Shown: positions 1 to 8,585, counted from the stretch's first letter. The stretch: DNA of 57,425 bases from Rugamonas rubra (GCF_900114705.1 NZ_FOTW01000034.1:1-57425); one strand, 5' to 3'. Numbers and translations are program-made. The notes: generated from the letters alone by a model not told the origin.

Positions 1-77
1 CCCGCCAGCTCGCACTGCACCGCCAACGGCACCTCGTCGCAGCGCTCAATCCATTGCGAGCGCTCGGCCTGAGTCAT
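1..77 (-). CDS. IS3-family transposase OrfB, N-terminal 25 codons only
   Basis: An ATG at 77-75 overlaps the OrfA stop by four bases (ATGA). It opens MTQAERSQWIERCDEV and continues past the left edge of the window. In IS3 elements OrfB carries the DDE integrase domain and is made as a separate or frameshifted OrfAB product. Only the N-terminal segment is visible, so the catalytic core and the intactness of the gene cannot be judged. Confidence 0.7.
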   Translation of the reverse strand, partial: MTQAERSQWIERCDEVPLAVQCELA

Positions 78-364
78 TCCCCTAGCTTTTTTTTGAGCCA
101 ATCGACCTGCATCTTCAGCCGCCCAATCTCGCCATACAGCTTGTCTTCCGGGCTGCTTTCATCGACTGGCTTGGGACCACGCTTGGCATCAAACAAGGCC
201 GCCGCGTTGTCCAGGATTTCCTTCTTCCATTGGCCAACCAGGACTGGATGCACGCCGTACTCCTGCGCGATCTCCGTCACCGTCTTCACTCCGCGCACCG
301 CCTCAAGGCCCACCTTGCCCTTGAACTCCGCCGTGTGCACTCGCCGTTTTTTACCTTCACTCAT
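74..364 (-). CDS. IS3-family transposase OrfA (HTH protein)
   Basis: The product is 96 residues, normal for OrfA of IS3 elements. The N-terminal half holds a Transposase_8-type helix-turn-helix (HTAEFKGKVGLEAVRG, then TEIAQEYGVHPVLVGQWKKE). The C-terminal third (about residues 75-96, KLYGEIGRLKMQVDWLKKKL) is a leucine-zipper-like coiled coil used for multimerisation. The frame is intact. Known role of the family: binding of the IS ends and formation of the OrfAB transposase by frameshift near the overlap. The start ATG at 364 is the only sensible one. Confidence 0.9.
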   Translation of the reverse strand: MSEGKKRRVHTAEFKGKVGLEAVRGVKTVTEIAQEYGVHPVLVGQWKKEILDNAAALFDAKRGPKPVDESSPEDKLYGEIGRLKMQVDWLKKKLGE

Positions 365-500
365 TTGCTGTCATCCTTTCACGGACCACAGCTTAAACCA
401 TCGTCTCAAATTCGGGATCCACTATACCGACGAACGTCGCCCGCCGTCTAAACCAACGCAAAGGACGCCGTACAACTCATTCCTATCACAAATCAAAAGC

Positions 501-528
501 TTGATGGCGTTGGTCTTTGAGATATACT
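501..528 (+). promoter_or_regulatory. Sigma-70 type promoter for the 573 gene
   Basis: TTGATG (501-506) and TATACT (523-528) are separated by 16 bases and sit about 45 bases upstream of the GTG start at 573. The region lies just outside the IS3 end. Motif match only. Confidence 0.5.
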
Positions 529-572
529 AATTTCCATACTGCAAGATAAACAATTTGACAAAGGAGATTGTA

Positions 573-1949
573 GTGAACACTGAGTTAGTGAACGGAATTG
601 AAATTTTAGCAGCCGTCGTCAAAGCAAATCCAAGCATGATTGCGATGGCAAAACAGCAAAAAATCTTCCCAGAAGTCGAACGCACCGTCGTGGCGCTAAT
701 CGGCAATGCAACCTCTACAGGCGAATCGCTTTTGGCTTACGAAAAATTTGGGAGCCTCGTCCCAGATTGGAAATTTCTTTTTGCCTCCGAAAAGGGATCA
801 GCACCAGGCTTTGCCGTGAATCGTAACTTCTCTGATGGTTCAGTCGTGCGCGGCTTGTTTTCAACCGAACGGGCTGTCGTTTTAGATCAAGGTATCCACG
901 ACGACATGCTTTCTAAGCGCGAGGCCACGTTCCCGATTGACCACTCCATAGCACTCGATACGCAAGCGTTAAGTTATTTACTTCCTTATCTCAACGGCAA
1001 GACTGCAAATTTACCAAAGGACTTTCACGAAATCTTCTCGTTCATCTCCCAAGATGAAGTTTCCGTCGATCCCATTCCCTACCTCACCGAAAATTTACCC
1101 AACATACTTGTAGAAAAAAATGTTCCCCATATTACTGATCGACTAGCGGCCTACGAAGTTCTTCGAACAATTGACGCAAAACATTTCAGGGAAACTCAAG
1201 AAGTCCGCTCAAAAATTTCGCAAAGTGAGCGAAATTCGAACGTAGAAAAATTTGTCCGCAAGATGATCCAGGACGCGTCCGAGCCAAAATTGATGTCGGC
1301 GGTCCTTCGTCAGCATACCTTGCTTTATTGTTTGCTGCTCAAAATGTCAACAATTCAATTGGGCAGCCCGGGGCGATCTTCAGATGCGAAACTCCATGAA
1401 CTTGTGGAATTCATGGATTCGCAACTGCACACGGTATTTGCTCGTGAAATTGTGGTTGCCGCAGAATATTTTTCCAAAGGACAAAATTTGACCTTTTTTG
1501 GAAAGATTCACAAGCGCCCGTCAGATGGGCTACCCGACCTCATCGCACAGTTGAAAAATATGGCTTGGGATTTTTGGCACATTCGATACATTGAAGAGGC
1601 CGCCACCCATGAGACTCCACGTCCTGACACGACTCCGATCCAACCTCGCTATTTCTTTCCAGCACTCCTAACATGTGACAAGAAATTTATCGAAATTATC
1701 GATTTATACCCACTCAAATCGTGTGCCTACCAAAAAGGAAGCAGAAGTCCGATCCCGTTCGCGGCTAAAGACTGGATTGCAATTCTCTCTGGTTCGCCAA
1801 ATGCTGAAGCAACAATAATGGAAAAGTATTTTTCTAGAGAGGCTATTCACCGCCGAGATATAAAGCGCGAGGACGTGAATACTAAACTACCGGCATTGGT
1901 CAAGAAACTCGAAGAGGAGTTTGCGAAAGCTGCATGTACAGGTAAATAA
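573..1949 (+). CDS. Unknown protein of 458 residues, AT-rich, in defence island
   Basis: I do not recognise this family. The start is placed at GTG 573 because AAGGAG (561-566) sits six bases before it; the upstream TTG at 555 lies ahead of that ribosome site. The product is soluble-looking, with no signal peptide or membrane segment. It is mixed alpha/beta with an acidic stretch DHSIALDTQALSYLLPYL near residue 130 that recalls the first strand of PIN-like nucleases, but the other acidic residues of such a site cannot be assigned. Its C-terminus is a charged helix (LPALVKKLEEEFAK). Base composition and codon use are clearly more AT-rich than the surrounding chromosome, which suggests recent transfer. 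It lies alone between the IS remnant and the helicase fusion, so a defence role is a guess from position only. Confidence 0.75.
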   Translation: MNTELVNGIEILAAVVKANPSMIAMAKQQKIFPEVERTVVALIGNATSTGESLLAYEKFGSLVPDWKFLFASEKGSAPGFAVNRNFSDGSVVRGLFSTERAVVLDQGIHDDMLSKREATFPIDHSIALDTQALSYLLPYLNGKTANLPKDFHEIFSFISQDEVSVDPIPYLTENLPNILVEKNVPHITDRLAAYEVLRTIDAKHFRETQEVRSKISQSERNSNVEKFVRKMIQDASEPKLMSAVLRQHTLLYCLLLKMSTIQLGSPGRSSDAKLHELVEFMDSQLHTVFAREIVVAAEYFSKGQNLTFFGKIHKRPSDGLPDLIAQLKNMAWDFWHIRYIEEAATHETPRPDTTPIQPRYFFPALLTCDKKFIEIIDLYPLKSCAYQKGSRSPIPFAAKDWIAILSGSPNAEATIMEKYFSREAIHRRDIKREDVNTKLPALVKKLEEEFAKAACTGK

Positions 1950-2389
1950 TCGTACAAATTTGCGGAGCTAGTGGCTCGTGGCCTGCGAAAACACGTGCCA
2001 TCTTCACGGGGGGAGGTACAGTCAGCGCCCCCTTGGCCCATGAGTCCTCTTCATCACGCGAGATGGTCCTTCCGAAGGTTTTCAGTTTTAATGGCACAAA
2101 TCACGTTTTTCACGTTCCGTGTCAGATACTGAACGTGTTCGGGACGAAGAACTTGAGAAGTGCGTTTGCAAATCAAGGCCCGGTTTTTCAGGAATGATGT
2201 CACTCGACAAAATATGAGCTTTTCAGATAGGATAGAAAGTTACCTTGTTGGTTCCATTTTTTTATCCCGAGTTCTGAAGCCGATGCTGGGGAAAATAACC
2301 TCATTGCGCATTATTTTCTGGGGTAATATGCTTGAGTTGAATTGTGCAATTTGTAATTAATTAACGGAAAGCCGAACAATACCCAAATC
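1950..2389. other. Intergenic, 440 bases, no gene seen
   Basis: This AT-rich stretch separates the unknown gene from the helicase fusion. It contains a 66-codon open frame (2160-2360) with no ribosome site and no recognisable product, which I do not call. No convincing terminator with a T-tract was seen. It presumably holds the promoter of the 2390 gene. Confidence 0.5.
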
Positions 2390-5300
2390 ATGACATCAAC
2401 CCTCGCCTATTACAATCAACACGCAGACAGTTTCTTTGCAAATACCGTTCAAGTAGATATGTCGGCTTTGCACGATCGTTTCTTATCATCGATCAATCCG
2501 GGTGGAGTAGTGCTCGACGCAGGGTGTGGTTCGGGGCGGGACGCCAAGGCATTTCTAAGCCGAGGCTTTCGCGTCTCTGCTTTCGATGCATCGGAAGAAT
2601 TGGCGCAGTTGGCAGAAAAACATGCTGGCATCGATATTTCCGTACGCAGCTTCCTCGATGTCCAAGAGCAGTCCTGCTACGACGGCATATGGGCTTGTGC
2701 GAGCTTGCTTCACCTCAATCGAAATAGCCTTTCAACGGCACTGCGCAGTCTGTGGGCGGCACTCAAACCGGGTGGCGCGTTCTACGTCAGCTTCAAACTC
2801 GGCGCTGGCGAGCGCGTTCAAGATGGCCGCCACTTCACCGACGCGGATGAAGCACAACTCAGCGAATGGTTTGCCGACCTACCCGACGTGCACAAGGTTG
2901 AATACTGGATAACGGCAGATCGGCGTCCCGGCCGCTCCGAGCAATGGATAAACGCGATTGTGTTCCGGGAGAGCACTCCCAGAGACCACCTGATCACTGG
3001 TGGGGACGATCCATTTCTACCGCACCTCAGCGCGGCGATTAATCAGGCGTCCGAGATCGATCTAGCCGTGGCATTCGTCAAGACGACAGGCCTGCGCCTC
3101 CTGCTGCCAGATCTGCACAGCGCGATCAAGAAGAACGAGGAATTGAAACGCGCGCCGGCGCGCGTCCGCGTGCTGACTAGCGATTATCTTGATGTCACAG
3201 ACCCCGAAGCCTTGCGACTGCTGATGCTGCTACAAGAACAAGGTGCTCAAGTCAAAGTCTACGAGTCGGCCGGCAGCAGCTTCCATTTGAAGGCCTATCT
3301 GTTCGCGCGGATCGATGGCGAAAATGGTCTCAAAGGCACAGCCTTCATCGGCTCCAGCAACATCAGCAGGCAGGCGCTGAAAAATGGACTGGAGTGGAAC
3401 TACCGCGTCGACTATCCGGGCGACAATGGCTTTCTCGAAGCCCGTTCCAGATTCGAAGAGCTGTTCGTCAATCCCCGTTGCATTCCTTTATCGAACGCAT
3501 GGATCGACCAATATGAAGCGCGCCGCGTTCCAATGCCGCGCGCAGTCGCGCCGGGAAGTTTGGAGCAAGATCCCCCACCACAGCCGACGCTGATTCAAAA
3601 CAACGCCTTATTCGCGCTGGCGGAAACGCGCGCCGAAGGCTTTGGCCGTGGGCTGGTGGTCCTCGCGACCGGCCTCGGAAAAACTTGGCTCGCGGCGTTC
3701 GATGCCGAACAGCTCGGCGCGAAGCGCGTGCTGTTCGTTGCCCATCGCGAAGAGATATTGAACCAGGCTGCGGAGACCTTCCTCAGAATTCGCCCGAGCG
3801 CGCGTGTCGGCTTCTACGCCGGACAAACTCGCGACGTCGAAGTGGACATCCTGTGTGCGTCAGTGCAGACGCTGAGCCAAGACGTTCATCTGGAGCGCTT
3901 CTCGCCAAGCCACTTCGATTACATCGTCGTCGATGAGTTCCACCATGCCGCAGCGCCCACATATCGCCGCCTGCTAGCCTACTTCTCACCGCGCTTCCTG
4001 CTGGGGCTAACGGCGACCCCGGATCGATCCGACCAGTCCGATATTTTGTCGCTGTGCGATGACAATCTCGTCTTCACTTGCGGTCTGTTCGACGGCATCA
4101 ATTCAAAATTATTGGTGCCCTTCCACTACTACGGCATTTTCGACGGCTCGGTGGACTACACCGAAATCCCATGGCGTAACGGCCGCTTCGATCCAGACCA
4201 GTTGTCCAACAAGCTGGCGACACTGGCGCGCGCCAGACACGCGCTGTCGGAATGGCAGCGCCGCAAGCAGGAACGGACCTTGGCCTTCTGCGTATCGATC
4301 GCGCACGCCGAGTTCATGTCCGCGCAATTTGCCAAAGCGGGCATCGCCTGCGCCGCCGTCTACGCAGGCTCGACAATGAGCCGCGCCGACGCGCTGGAGC
4401 GCTTGCGAGATGGCCGTCTTGCCGTGATCTTCTCGGTCGACCTGTTCAACGAGGGCGTGGACTTGCCGGCCATCGACACGGTGATGATGCTGCGTCCAAC
4501 CGAATCCAAGATTCTTTTCCTTCAGCAGCTGGGCCGGGGCCTGCGCAAAAGCGATGGCAAGGAGAAGCTGGTTATCCTCGATTTCATCGGCAACCACAAA
4601 AGCTTCCTGCACAAGCCGCAGGCCCTGTTCGGAGTCGAGTCGAGCTACAAGCATCTGGCGAATTTCGCGCGCAAGGCTCAGGCGAATCAGCTCAACCTGC
4701 CCGACGGCTGCTTTGTGAACTACGACTTGCAATTGATCGAGTTCCTCAAGTCCCTCGACAGCGACGGCATCAAGAACGAATACGAAGCCTTGCGCAATAG
4801 CCTGGGTAGACGGCCAGCGCTGGCGGAATTCTATCGCTCCGGCGCCAGCATGCAGTTGATGCGGAACGACTATGGCTCGTGGTTCGCACTGGTCGATGCG
4901 ATGGAGGATCTGGACGTTGACGAGCAAGAAATCCTCGCCGCGCATCGGGCCTTCTTGCGCGAGGTGGAAACCACGTCAATGACGAAGAGCTTCAAGATGG
5001 TGCTGCTGGAGGCCTTCCAGGAGCTGAACGGATGGTCCACGCCCCCTACGACAGCGGATCTTGCCGAGCGCTCCTGGCGCGTGCTGCAGCGGCGCCGCGC
5101 TTTACTTATCGATCTCCCGAGCGAGCAGCGCGACTTGCCGGATGGTGCAGGCGCGGCATGGCAGCGGTACTGGGCCAAAAACCCTGTTGAAGCTTGGGTT
5201 GGCGGCAACCGTGCGTCCAAACAGAACTCGCATTTCGCCGTGAAGGATGGGCAGTTCCGGGCGGTGTTCGGCTTGTTGCCGGCGCACCAGAAGAAATTTG

Positions 5301-6247
5301 AATTGATGGTCCAAGACCTGATCGACTATCGACTGGCGGCGTACGAAGTCCGCCGCATCAATACGGAACTGCCTGACAACGTTATACCTTTCAATCGCAA
5401 CACAAAGACCGGTGGCGTCGAGCTGCCGTTTTTCCCCAACCTCAAAATCGCCTGCGGTCATTTCAAAACCGGCTCGGCCGATGCGGAAGAATATAGGACG
5501 CTCGGCGCAGCGTATGGGCACTTGGATGCGCAGCGGCACTTCATCGCCCGCGCGTCCGGTAATTCGATGGATGGTGGCAAGCATCCTATTCAGGACGGTG
5601 ACTATCTGCTGTTGGAGCACATAACGCCGAGCAGCGCCGGCTCGATCACGGGCACGGTGATCGCCATCGAGCGTCAGGATGAAACGGGAGAAGGCTTCCA
5701 GTATCTGCTACGCACGGTCTTGAAGGCACCGGACGGCGGCTATGTACTTCGCGCAAGCAATCCCGATTTCGAGGACATGCCGGCCACCGAAGAAATGCGT
5801 ACCAGGGCGCGGCTCAAGGCCGTCATTCCTCCGCTAGAACTGGCGGTGGGTCGCACCTTCCCGCGCGAGGATATCCCCGCCCTCTTTGGCGAGCAATTCA
5901 ACGTCGGCAGCTGGAATGTCGGACATGTGGCGCTGGCAAGCAAACAAGCGGTTGTGCTGCTGGTTACCATAAACAAGCAGGGCAAGGCCGTCGATCACCG
6001 TTATCTGGACCATTGGATAGATGACAAGACTTTCCACTGGCAAAGCCAAAACTCGACGTCGCCGAGCAGTAAAAAGGGCATGGACATCATTCATCATGTC
6101 CAGAATGGTGTCGCGATTCACTTGTTCGTGCGCGAAACCAAGCTCGAAAATGGCAAGGGCGCGCCGTTCGTCTATCAAGGGCCGGTACGCTACTTGAGTC
6201 ACACAGGTAGCAGCCCAATGAGCGTTGTCTTCGAGCTGGACACGTAG
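2390..6247 (+). CDS. Methyltransferase-PLD nuclease-SF2 helicase-S24-like-DUF3427 fusion
   Basis: A 1285-residue multidomain protein. Residues 1-195 are a class I SAM methyltransferase (motif I VLDAGCGSGRD at 41-51; CASLLHL near 103), resembling small-molecule methyltransferases more than DNA ones, as no NPPY or DPPF motif is seen. Residues 205-375 are a PLD-type nuclease with one HxK (H299, K301) and GSSN (321-324). Residues 395-750 are a DEAD/DEAH helicase: Walker A ATGLGKT (426-432), DEFHH (515-519), TATPDR (541-546), QQLGRGLRK (712-720). Residues about 1040-1150 resemble S24/LexA (SGNSM at 1056-1060), and the C-terminus (FHWQSQN, HLFVRE, PFVYQGPVRYLSHTG) matches DUF3427. PLD-helicase-DUF3427 proteins are known from restriction and defence loci; the N-terminal methyltransferase fusion is unusual. 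Neighbouring vsr and dcm suggest an ATP-dependent restriction function, which is inference. Confidence 0.88.
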   Translation: MTSTLAYYNQHADSFFANTVQVDMSALHDRFLSSINPGGVVLDAGCGSGRDAKAFLSRGFRVSAFDASEELAQLAEKHAGIDISVRSFLDVQEQSCYDGIWACASLLHLNRNSLSTALRSLWAALKPGGAFYVSFKLGAGERVQDGRHFTDADEAQLSEWFADLPDVHKVEYWITADRRPGRSEQWINAIVFRESTPRDHLITGGDDPFLPHLSAAINQASEIDLAVAFVKTTGLRLLLPDLHSAIKKNEELKRAPARVRVLTSDYLDVTDPEALRLLMLLQEQGAQVKVYESAGSSFHLKAYLFARIDGENGLKGTAFIGSSNISRQALKNGLEWNYRVDYPGDNGFLEARSRFEELFVNPRCIPLSNAWIDQYEARRVPMPRAVAPGSLEQDPPPQPTLIQNNALFALAETRAEGFGRGLVVLATGLGKTWLAAFDAEQLGAKRVLFVAHREEILNQAAETFLRIRPSARVGFYAGQTRDVEVDILCASVQTLSQDVHLERFSPSHFDYIVVDEFHHAAAPTYRRLLAYFSPRFLLGLTATPDRSDQSDILSLCDDNLVFTCGLFDGINSKLLVPFHYYGIFDGSVDYTEIPWRNGRFDPDQLSNKLATLARARHALSEWQRRKQERTLAFCVSIAHAEFMSAQFAKAGIACAAVYAGSTMSRADALERLRDGRLAVIFSVDLFNEGVDLPAIDTVMMLRPTESKILFLQQLGRGLRKSDGKEKLVILDFIGNHKSFLHKPQALFGVESSYKHLANFARKAQANQLNLPDGCFVNYDLQLIEFLKSLDSDGIKNEYEALRNSLGRRPALAEFYRSGASMQLMRNDYGSWFALVDAMEDLDVDEQEILAAHRAFLREVETTSMTKSFKMVLLEAFQELNGWSTPPTTADLAERSWRVLQRRRALLIDLPSEQRDLPDGAGAAWQRYWAKNPVEAWVGGNRASKQNSHFAVKDGQFRAVFGLLPAHQKKFELMVQDLIDYRLAAYEVRRINTELPDNVIPFNRNTKTGGVELPFFPNLKIACGHFKTGSADAEEYRTLGAAYGHLDAQRHFIARASGNSMDGGKHPIQDGDYLLLEHITPSSAGSITGTVIAIERQDETGEGFQYLLRTVLKAPDGGYVLRASNPDFEDMPATEEMRTRARLKAVIPPLELAVGRTFPREDIPALFGEQFNVGSWNVGHVALASKQAVVLLVTINKQGKAVDHRYLDHWIDDKTFHWQSQNSTSPSSKKGMDIIHHVQNGVAIHLFVRETKLENGKGAPFVYQGPVRYLSHTGSSPMSVVFELDT

Positions 6248-6254
6248 CCTACCG

Positions 6255-6677
6255 CTAGTGAAGGCGAACTGAGCCTAGAAAAGCCCGGACGATGTGTTCC
6301 AGCACGTCCAAATCGCTCAGTTCGCACTCCCACACCACCAGCACATCCCAGCCGGCCAGGCGTAGGGTCTCGGCCGTGCGCTCGTCGCGCTGCTTGTTGC
6401 CGTGCAGCTTCTCGCGCCAGAACTCCACCCGTGTTTTGGGTATGCGCCCGCCCTTGCAGTTGTCGTGCAGGTGCCAGAAGCAGCCATGCACAAAAATCAC
6501 CTTCTTCCTCCCCGCGAACACCAGGTCGGGCGAGCCCGGCAGCTTGCGCACGTGCAGCCGATAGCGGTAGCCGGCGGCGTACACCAGCTTCCGCACGATG
6601 AGCTCGGGGCGGGTGTTCTTGCCGCGTATCCTGCTCATCAAGGCGCTGCGCGCCGCCTGATCGATGCTATCCACCAT
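6255..6677 (-). CDS. vsr: Very short patch repair (Vsr) endonuclease
   Basis: A 140-residue Vsr-family nuclease that nicks 5' of the T in T:G mismatches arising by deamination of 5-methylcytosine. Visible family features are LPGSPDLVF with the catalytic Asp at residue 51, FVHGCFWH (zinc/active-site region), EFWREKLHGNKQRD and the late VWECELSD. Starting at ATG 6677 puts that Asp at residue 51, the same number as in E. coli Vsr, so I prefer it to a GTG four codons upstream. The gene is convergent with the helicase fusion, with only seven bases between their stops, and divergent from the cytosine methyltransferase gene whose mutagenic effect it would counter. Confidence 0.93.
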   Translation of the reverse strand: MVDSIDQAARSALMSRIRGKNTRPELIVRKLVYAAGYRYRLHVRKLPGSPDLVFAGRKKVIFVHGCFWHLHDNCKGGRIPKTRVEFWREKLHGNKQRDERTAETLRLAGWDVLVVWECELSDLDVLEHIVRAFLGSVRLH

Positions 6678-6790
6678 GAACCACCCCACCCGCCTGCCGG
6701 CTGTTCCTTTTTCGGCCGTCTACACCACTCCATGATCGCGCTGTTTGCGCAATCTTCAAGGTCCGTTTGCGCGAACACAAAGCTATGTTG

Positions 6791-6819
6791 TTGAAGACTG
6801 TATAAAAACACAGTAAAAT
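6791..6819 (+). promoter_or_regulatory. LexA (SOS) box inside a sigma-70 promoter, vsr-dcm intergenic
   Basis: CTGT-N8-ACAG (6798-6813, CTGTATAAAAACACAG) matches the proteobacterial LexA consensus. It fills the 17-base spacer between TTGAAG (6791-6796) and TAAAAT (6814-6819), so LexA bound there would block this plus-strand promoter. The only gene downstream on that strand is the methyltransferase at 7080. The box is also about 120 bases upstream of vsr on the other strand. Confidence 0.6.
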
Positions 6820-6886
6820 TAACTCAGCAGCGCACCCGACGAACGGCCCGATGCCGCCGGCGACGCAGGCCGCCTCATCTTTTGGT

Positions 6887-6916
6887 TTGATCGCGGCGGC
6901 GCCGGTGCTTTATACT
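6887..6916 (+). promoter_or_regulatory. Second candidate promoter upstream of the cytosine methyltransferase
   Basis: TTGATC (6887-6892) and TATACT (6911-6916) with an 18-base spacer, 164 bases ahead of the methyltransferase start. The 390-base gap 6690-7079 otherwise holds only the LexA-box promoter and a 23-codon frame at 6961 without a ribosome site. Confidence 0.4.
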
Positions 6917-7079
6917 GCTGCACAAATTTCAATCGCCCAGGCGAGCGAAAAGTTGACGTAATGCTTACCCCGCGCAGCCCGTTCCGCGCGGCGCTGTCGC
7001 TCCACTTGCCTTTGCAAAGACCCACCGGCTAGATCGCGTCCCCTCCAACATCGATTCGTTCCTGCCCTATCAGAAAACC

Positions 7080-8303
7080 ATGTACAACCCGCCCCTCACC
7101 TCCGCCCTGACGGACAAGCGCCCAGCGGTCCTTCCCCGCGCCCTGGAGTCCATCGAGCTGTTCGCCGGCGCCGGCGGGCTGGCGCTCGGGTTTTCCGGCA
7201 ACGACGTGCGGCACCGGGCGGTGGTGGAGTGGAACAGCCACGCCTGCAACACCATCCGCAACAACAAGCGCAACAACGTGGCGCCGATCAGCCACTGGCC
7301 GGACGTGACCGAGGGCGACGTCAAGAACTTCGTCTACGCGGGCCACCAGGGCATTGACCTGATCACCGGCGGGCCGCCCTGCCAGCCCTTCTCCATGGGC
7401 GGCAAGCACGGCGGCTTCCTCGACGAGCGCGACATGTTCCCGCAGGCGATACGCGCGGTGCGCGAGGCCAAGCCGCGCGCCTTCGTCTTCGAGAACGTGC
7501 AGGGGCTCACACGCGCGGCCTTCGCCGACTACTTCAGCTACATCCTGCTGCAGCTGGAGTTTCCCTCGCTGGCGGCCAAGCCCAGGGAGCAGTGGCCGGA
7601 CCATCTGCGGCGCTTGCAAAAGCACAAGGCAGGCGGCAAGGCCAGCGAGTACCACGTCTACCACCGCCTGGTGAACGCGGCCAACTACGGCGTGCCGCAA
7701 AAGCGCATGCGGGTGTTCTTCGTCGGCTTCCGCGCGGAGGACAAGATCGACTGGGAGTTTCCGCGCGAGACGCACAGCCACGACGCGCTGCTGCTGTCGC
7801 AGTGGCACACCGGCGAGTATTGGGCGCGGCACCGGGTGGCGGCCAGGAACCGGCCGGCCCGGCCGGAGGGCATGGACAAAAAGATCCGCGCCATCCTGGC
7901 CGCGAACCCGAACGCGGACGTGCTGCCCTGGCTGACGGTGCGCGACGCCATCGCCGACCTGCCCGACCCGGAGCGCCAGCCGACCAAGGAGCTGCCGCAG
8001 GCGCACCGCTTCCAGCCGGGCGCGCGCAGCTATGTGGGCCACACCGGCAGTCCGCTGGACGAGCCGGCCAAGGCGCTCAAGGCGGGCGACCACGGCGTGC
8101 CGGGCGGCGAGAACATGCTGCGCCGGCCGGACGGTTCGGTGCGCTATTTCACGGTGCGCGAATCGGCCCGCATCCAGACCTTCCCGGACGACTTCATCTT
8201 CGACGGCACCTGGTCGGAGACCATGCGCCAGCTGGGCAACGCGGTGCCGGTGCGGCTGGCGGCGGTGATGGCCGAGCAGGTCTGCCGGCTGCTGCGCGAC
8301 TAG
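7080..8303 (+). CDS. dcm: DNA (cytosine-5-)-methyltransferase
   Basis: A 407-residue C5-cytosine methyltransferase with motifs in canonical order: motif I FAGAGGLALGF (28-38), motif IV GGPPCQPFS with catalytic Cys101, motif VI FENVQG (ENV 138-140), a variable target-recognition region about residues 160-330, motif IX RESARIQTFPDDF and motif X QLGNAVPVRLA. All expected catalytic motifs are present, so it should be active. Target specificity cannot be read from sequence. It is paired with vsr as many dcm-type genes are. No classical stand-alone restriction endonuclease is adjacent; the only nuclease candidate is the PLD-helicase fusion. GC content is much higher than in the genes at 573 and 8654, so the island is a composite. 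Confidence 0.95.
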   Translation: MYNPPLTSALTDKRPAVLPRALESIELFAGAGGLALGFSGNDVRHRAVVEWNSHACNTIRNNKRNNVAPISHWPDVTEGDVKNFVYAGHQGIDLITGGPPCQPFSMGGKHGGFLDERDMFPQAIRAVREAKPRAFVFENVQGLTRAAFADYFSYILLQLEFPSLAAKPREQWPDHLRRLQKHKAGGKASEYHVYHRLVNAANYGVPQKRMRVFFVGFRAEDKIDWEFPRETHSHDALLLSQWHTGEYWARHRVAARNRPARPEGMDKKIRAILAANPNADVLPWLTVRDAIADLPDPERQPTKELPQAHRFQPGARSYVGHTGSPLDEPAKALKAGDHGVPGGENMLRRPDGSVRYFTVRESARIQTFPDDFIFDGTWSETMRQLGNAVPVRLAAVMAEQVCRLLRD

Positions 8304-8441
8304 GCTCGGGCGGCGCGCGGCGCGGGCACCAACATACAACAGTTCTCCGTTTACTTCACTTGGCTTGATTCCACCCAATTCCGTGTTGGCAGCGCCACGC
8401 AACAATGCCTTTGGTAGACGCAATCAACCAAGGAGAACAGC

Positions 8442-8567
8442 ATGGCAAGTGCTTCTTGGGTATCAATCTTCGAACCGGCACGAGCATTTCCGGGGCGAGC
8501 TGCTGAAGTCTTGCTGTGTTTCGCAGGTAGAGAGAGTTTCCCTGAAGCTAACGCGAACTGCCTGTAA
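8442..8567 (+). CDS. Possible 41-residue small protein
   Basis: An ATG at 8442 has AAGGAG six bases upstream, a strong ribosome site, and opens a 41-codon frame beginning MASASWVSIFEPARAFPG. No family is recognised, and no promoter could be assigned. It occupies the 350-base gap between dcm and the toxin gene, which otherwise contains only the toxin promoter. It could equally be the decayed start of a lost gene. Confidence 0.3.
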   Translation: MASASWVSIFEPARAFPGRAAEVLLCFAGRESFPEANANCL

Positions 8568-8585
8568 TCACTTGTTATCATTTTC

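Larger units (their letters stand above)
1..421 (-). mobile_element. IS3-family insertion sequence, one end only (cut by window edge)
   Basis: Two overlapping transposase frames on the minus strand (OrfA 364-74, OrfB from 77 leftwards) with an ATGA overlap give the usual IS3 layout. The promoter-proximal end probably lies near 421, where the minus strand reads TGGATCCCGAATTTGAGACG, but the matching end is outside the window, so neither the terminal repeat nor a target duplication can be confirmed. The element marks the left boundary of the accessory island. Confidence 0.75.

Noticed and set aside
2160..2360. 66-codon frame before the helicase fusion
   Set aside because: No ribosome site, no recognisable product, and located in AT-rich intergenic sequence.
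4109..4945. 278-codon antisense frame in the helicase fusion
   Set aside because: It overlaps the conserved helicase motifs on the other strand, and its translation looks like a random high-GC frame.
6961..7032. 23-codon leader-like frame upstream of dcm
   Set aside because: No Shine-Dalgarno sequence and no attenuator-type structure could be seen.
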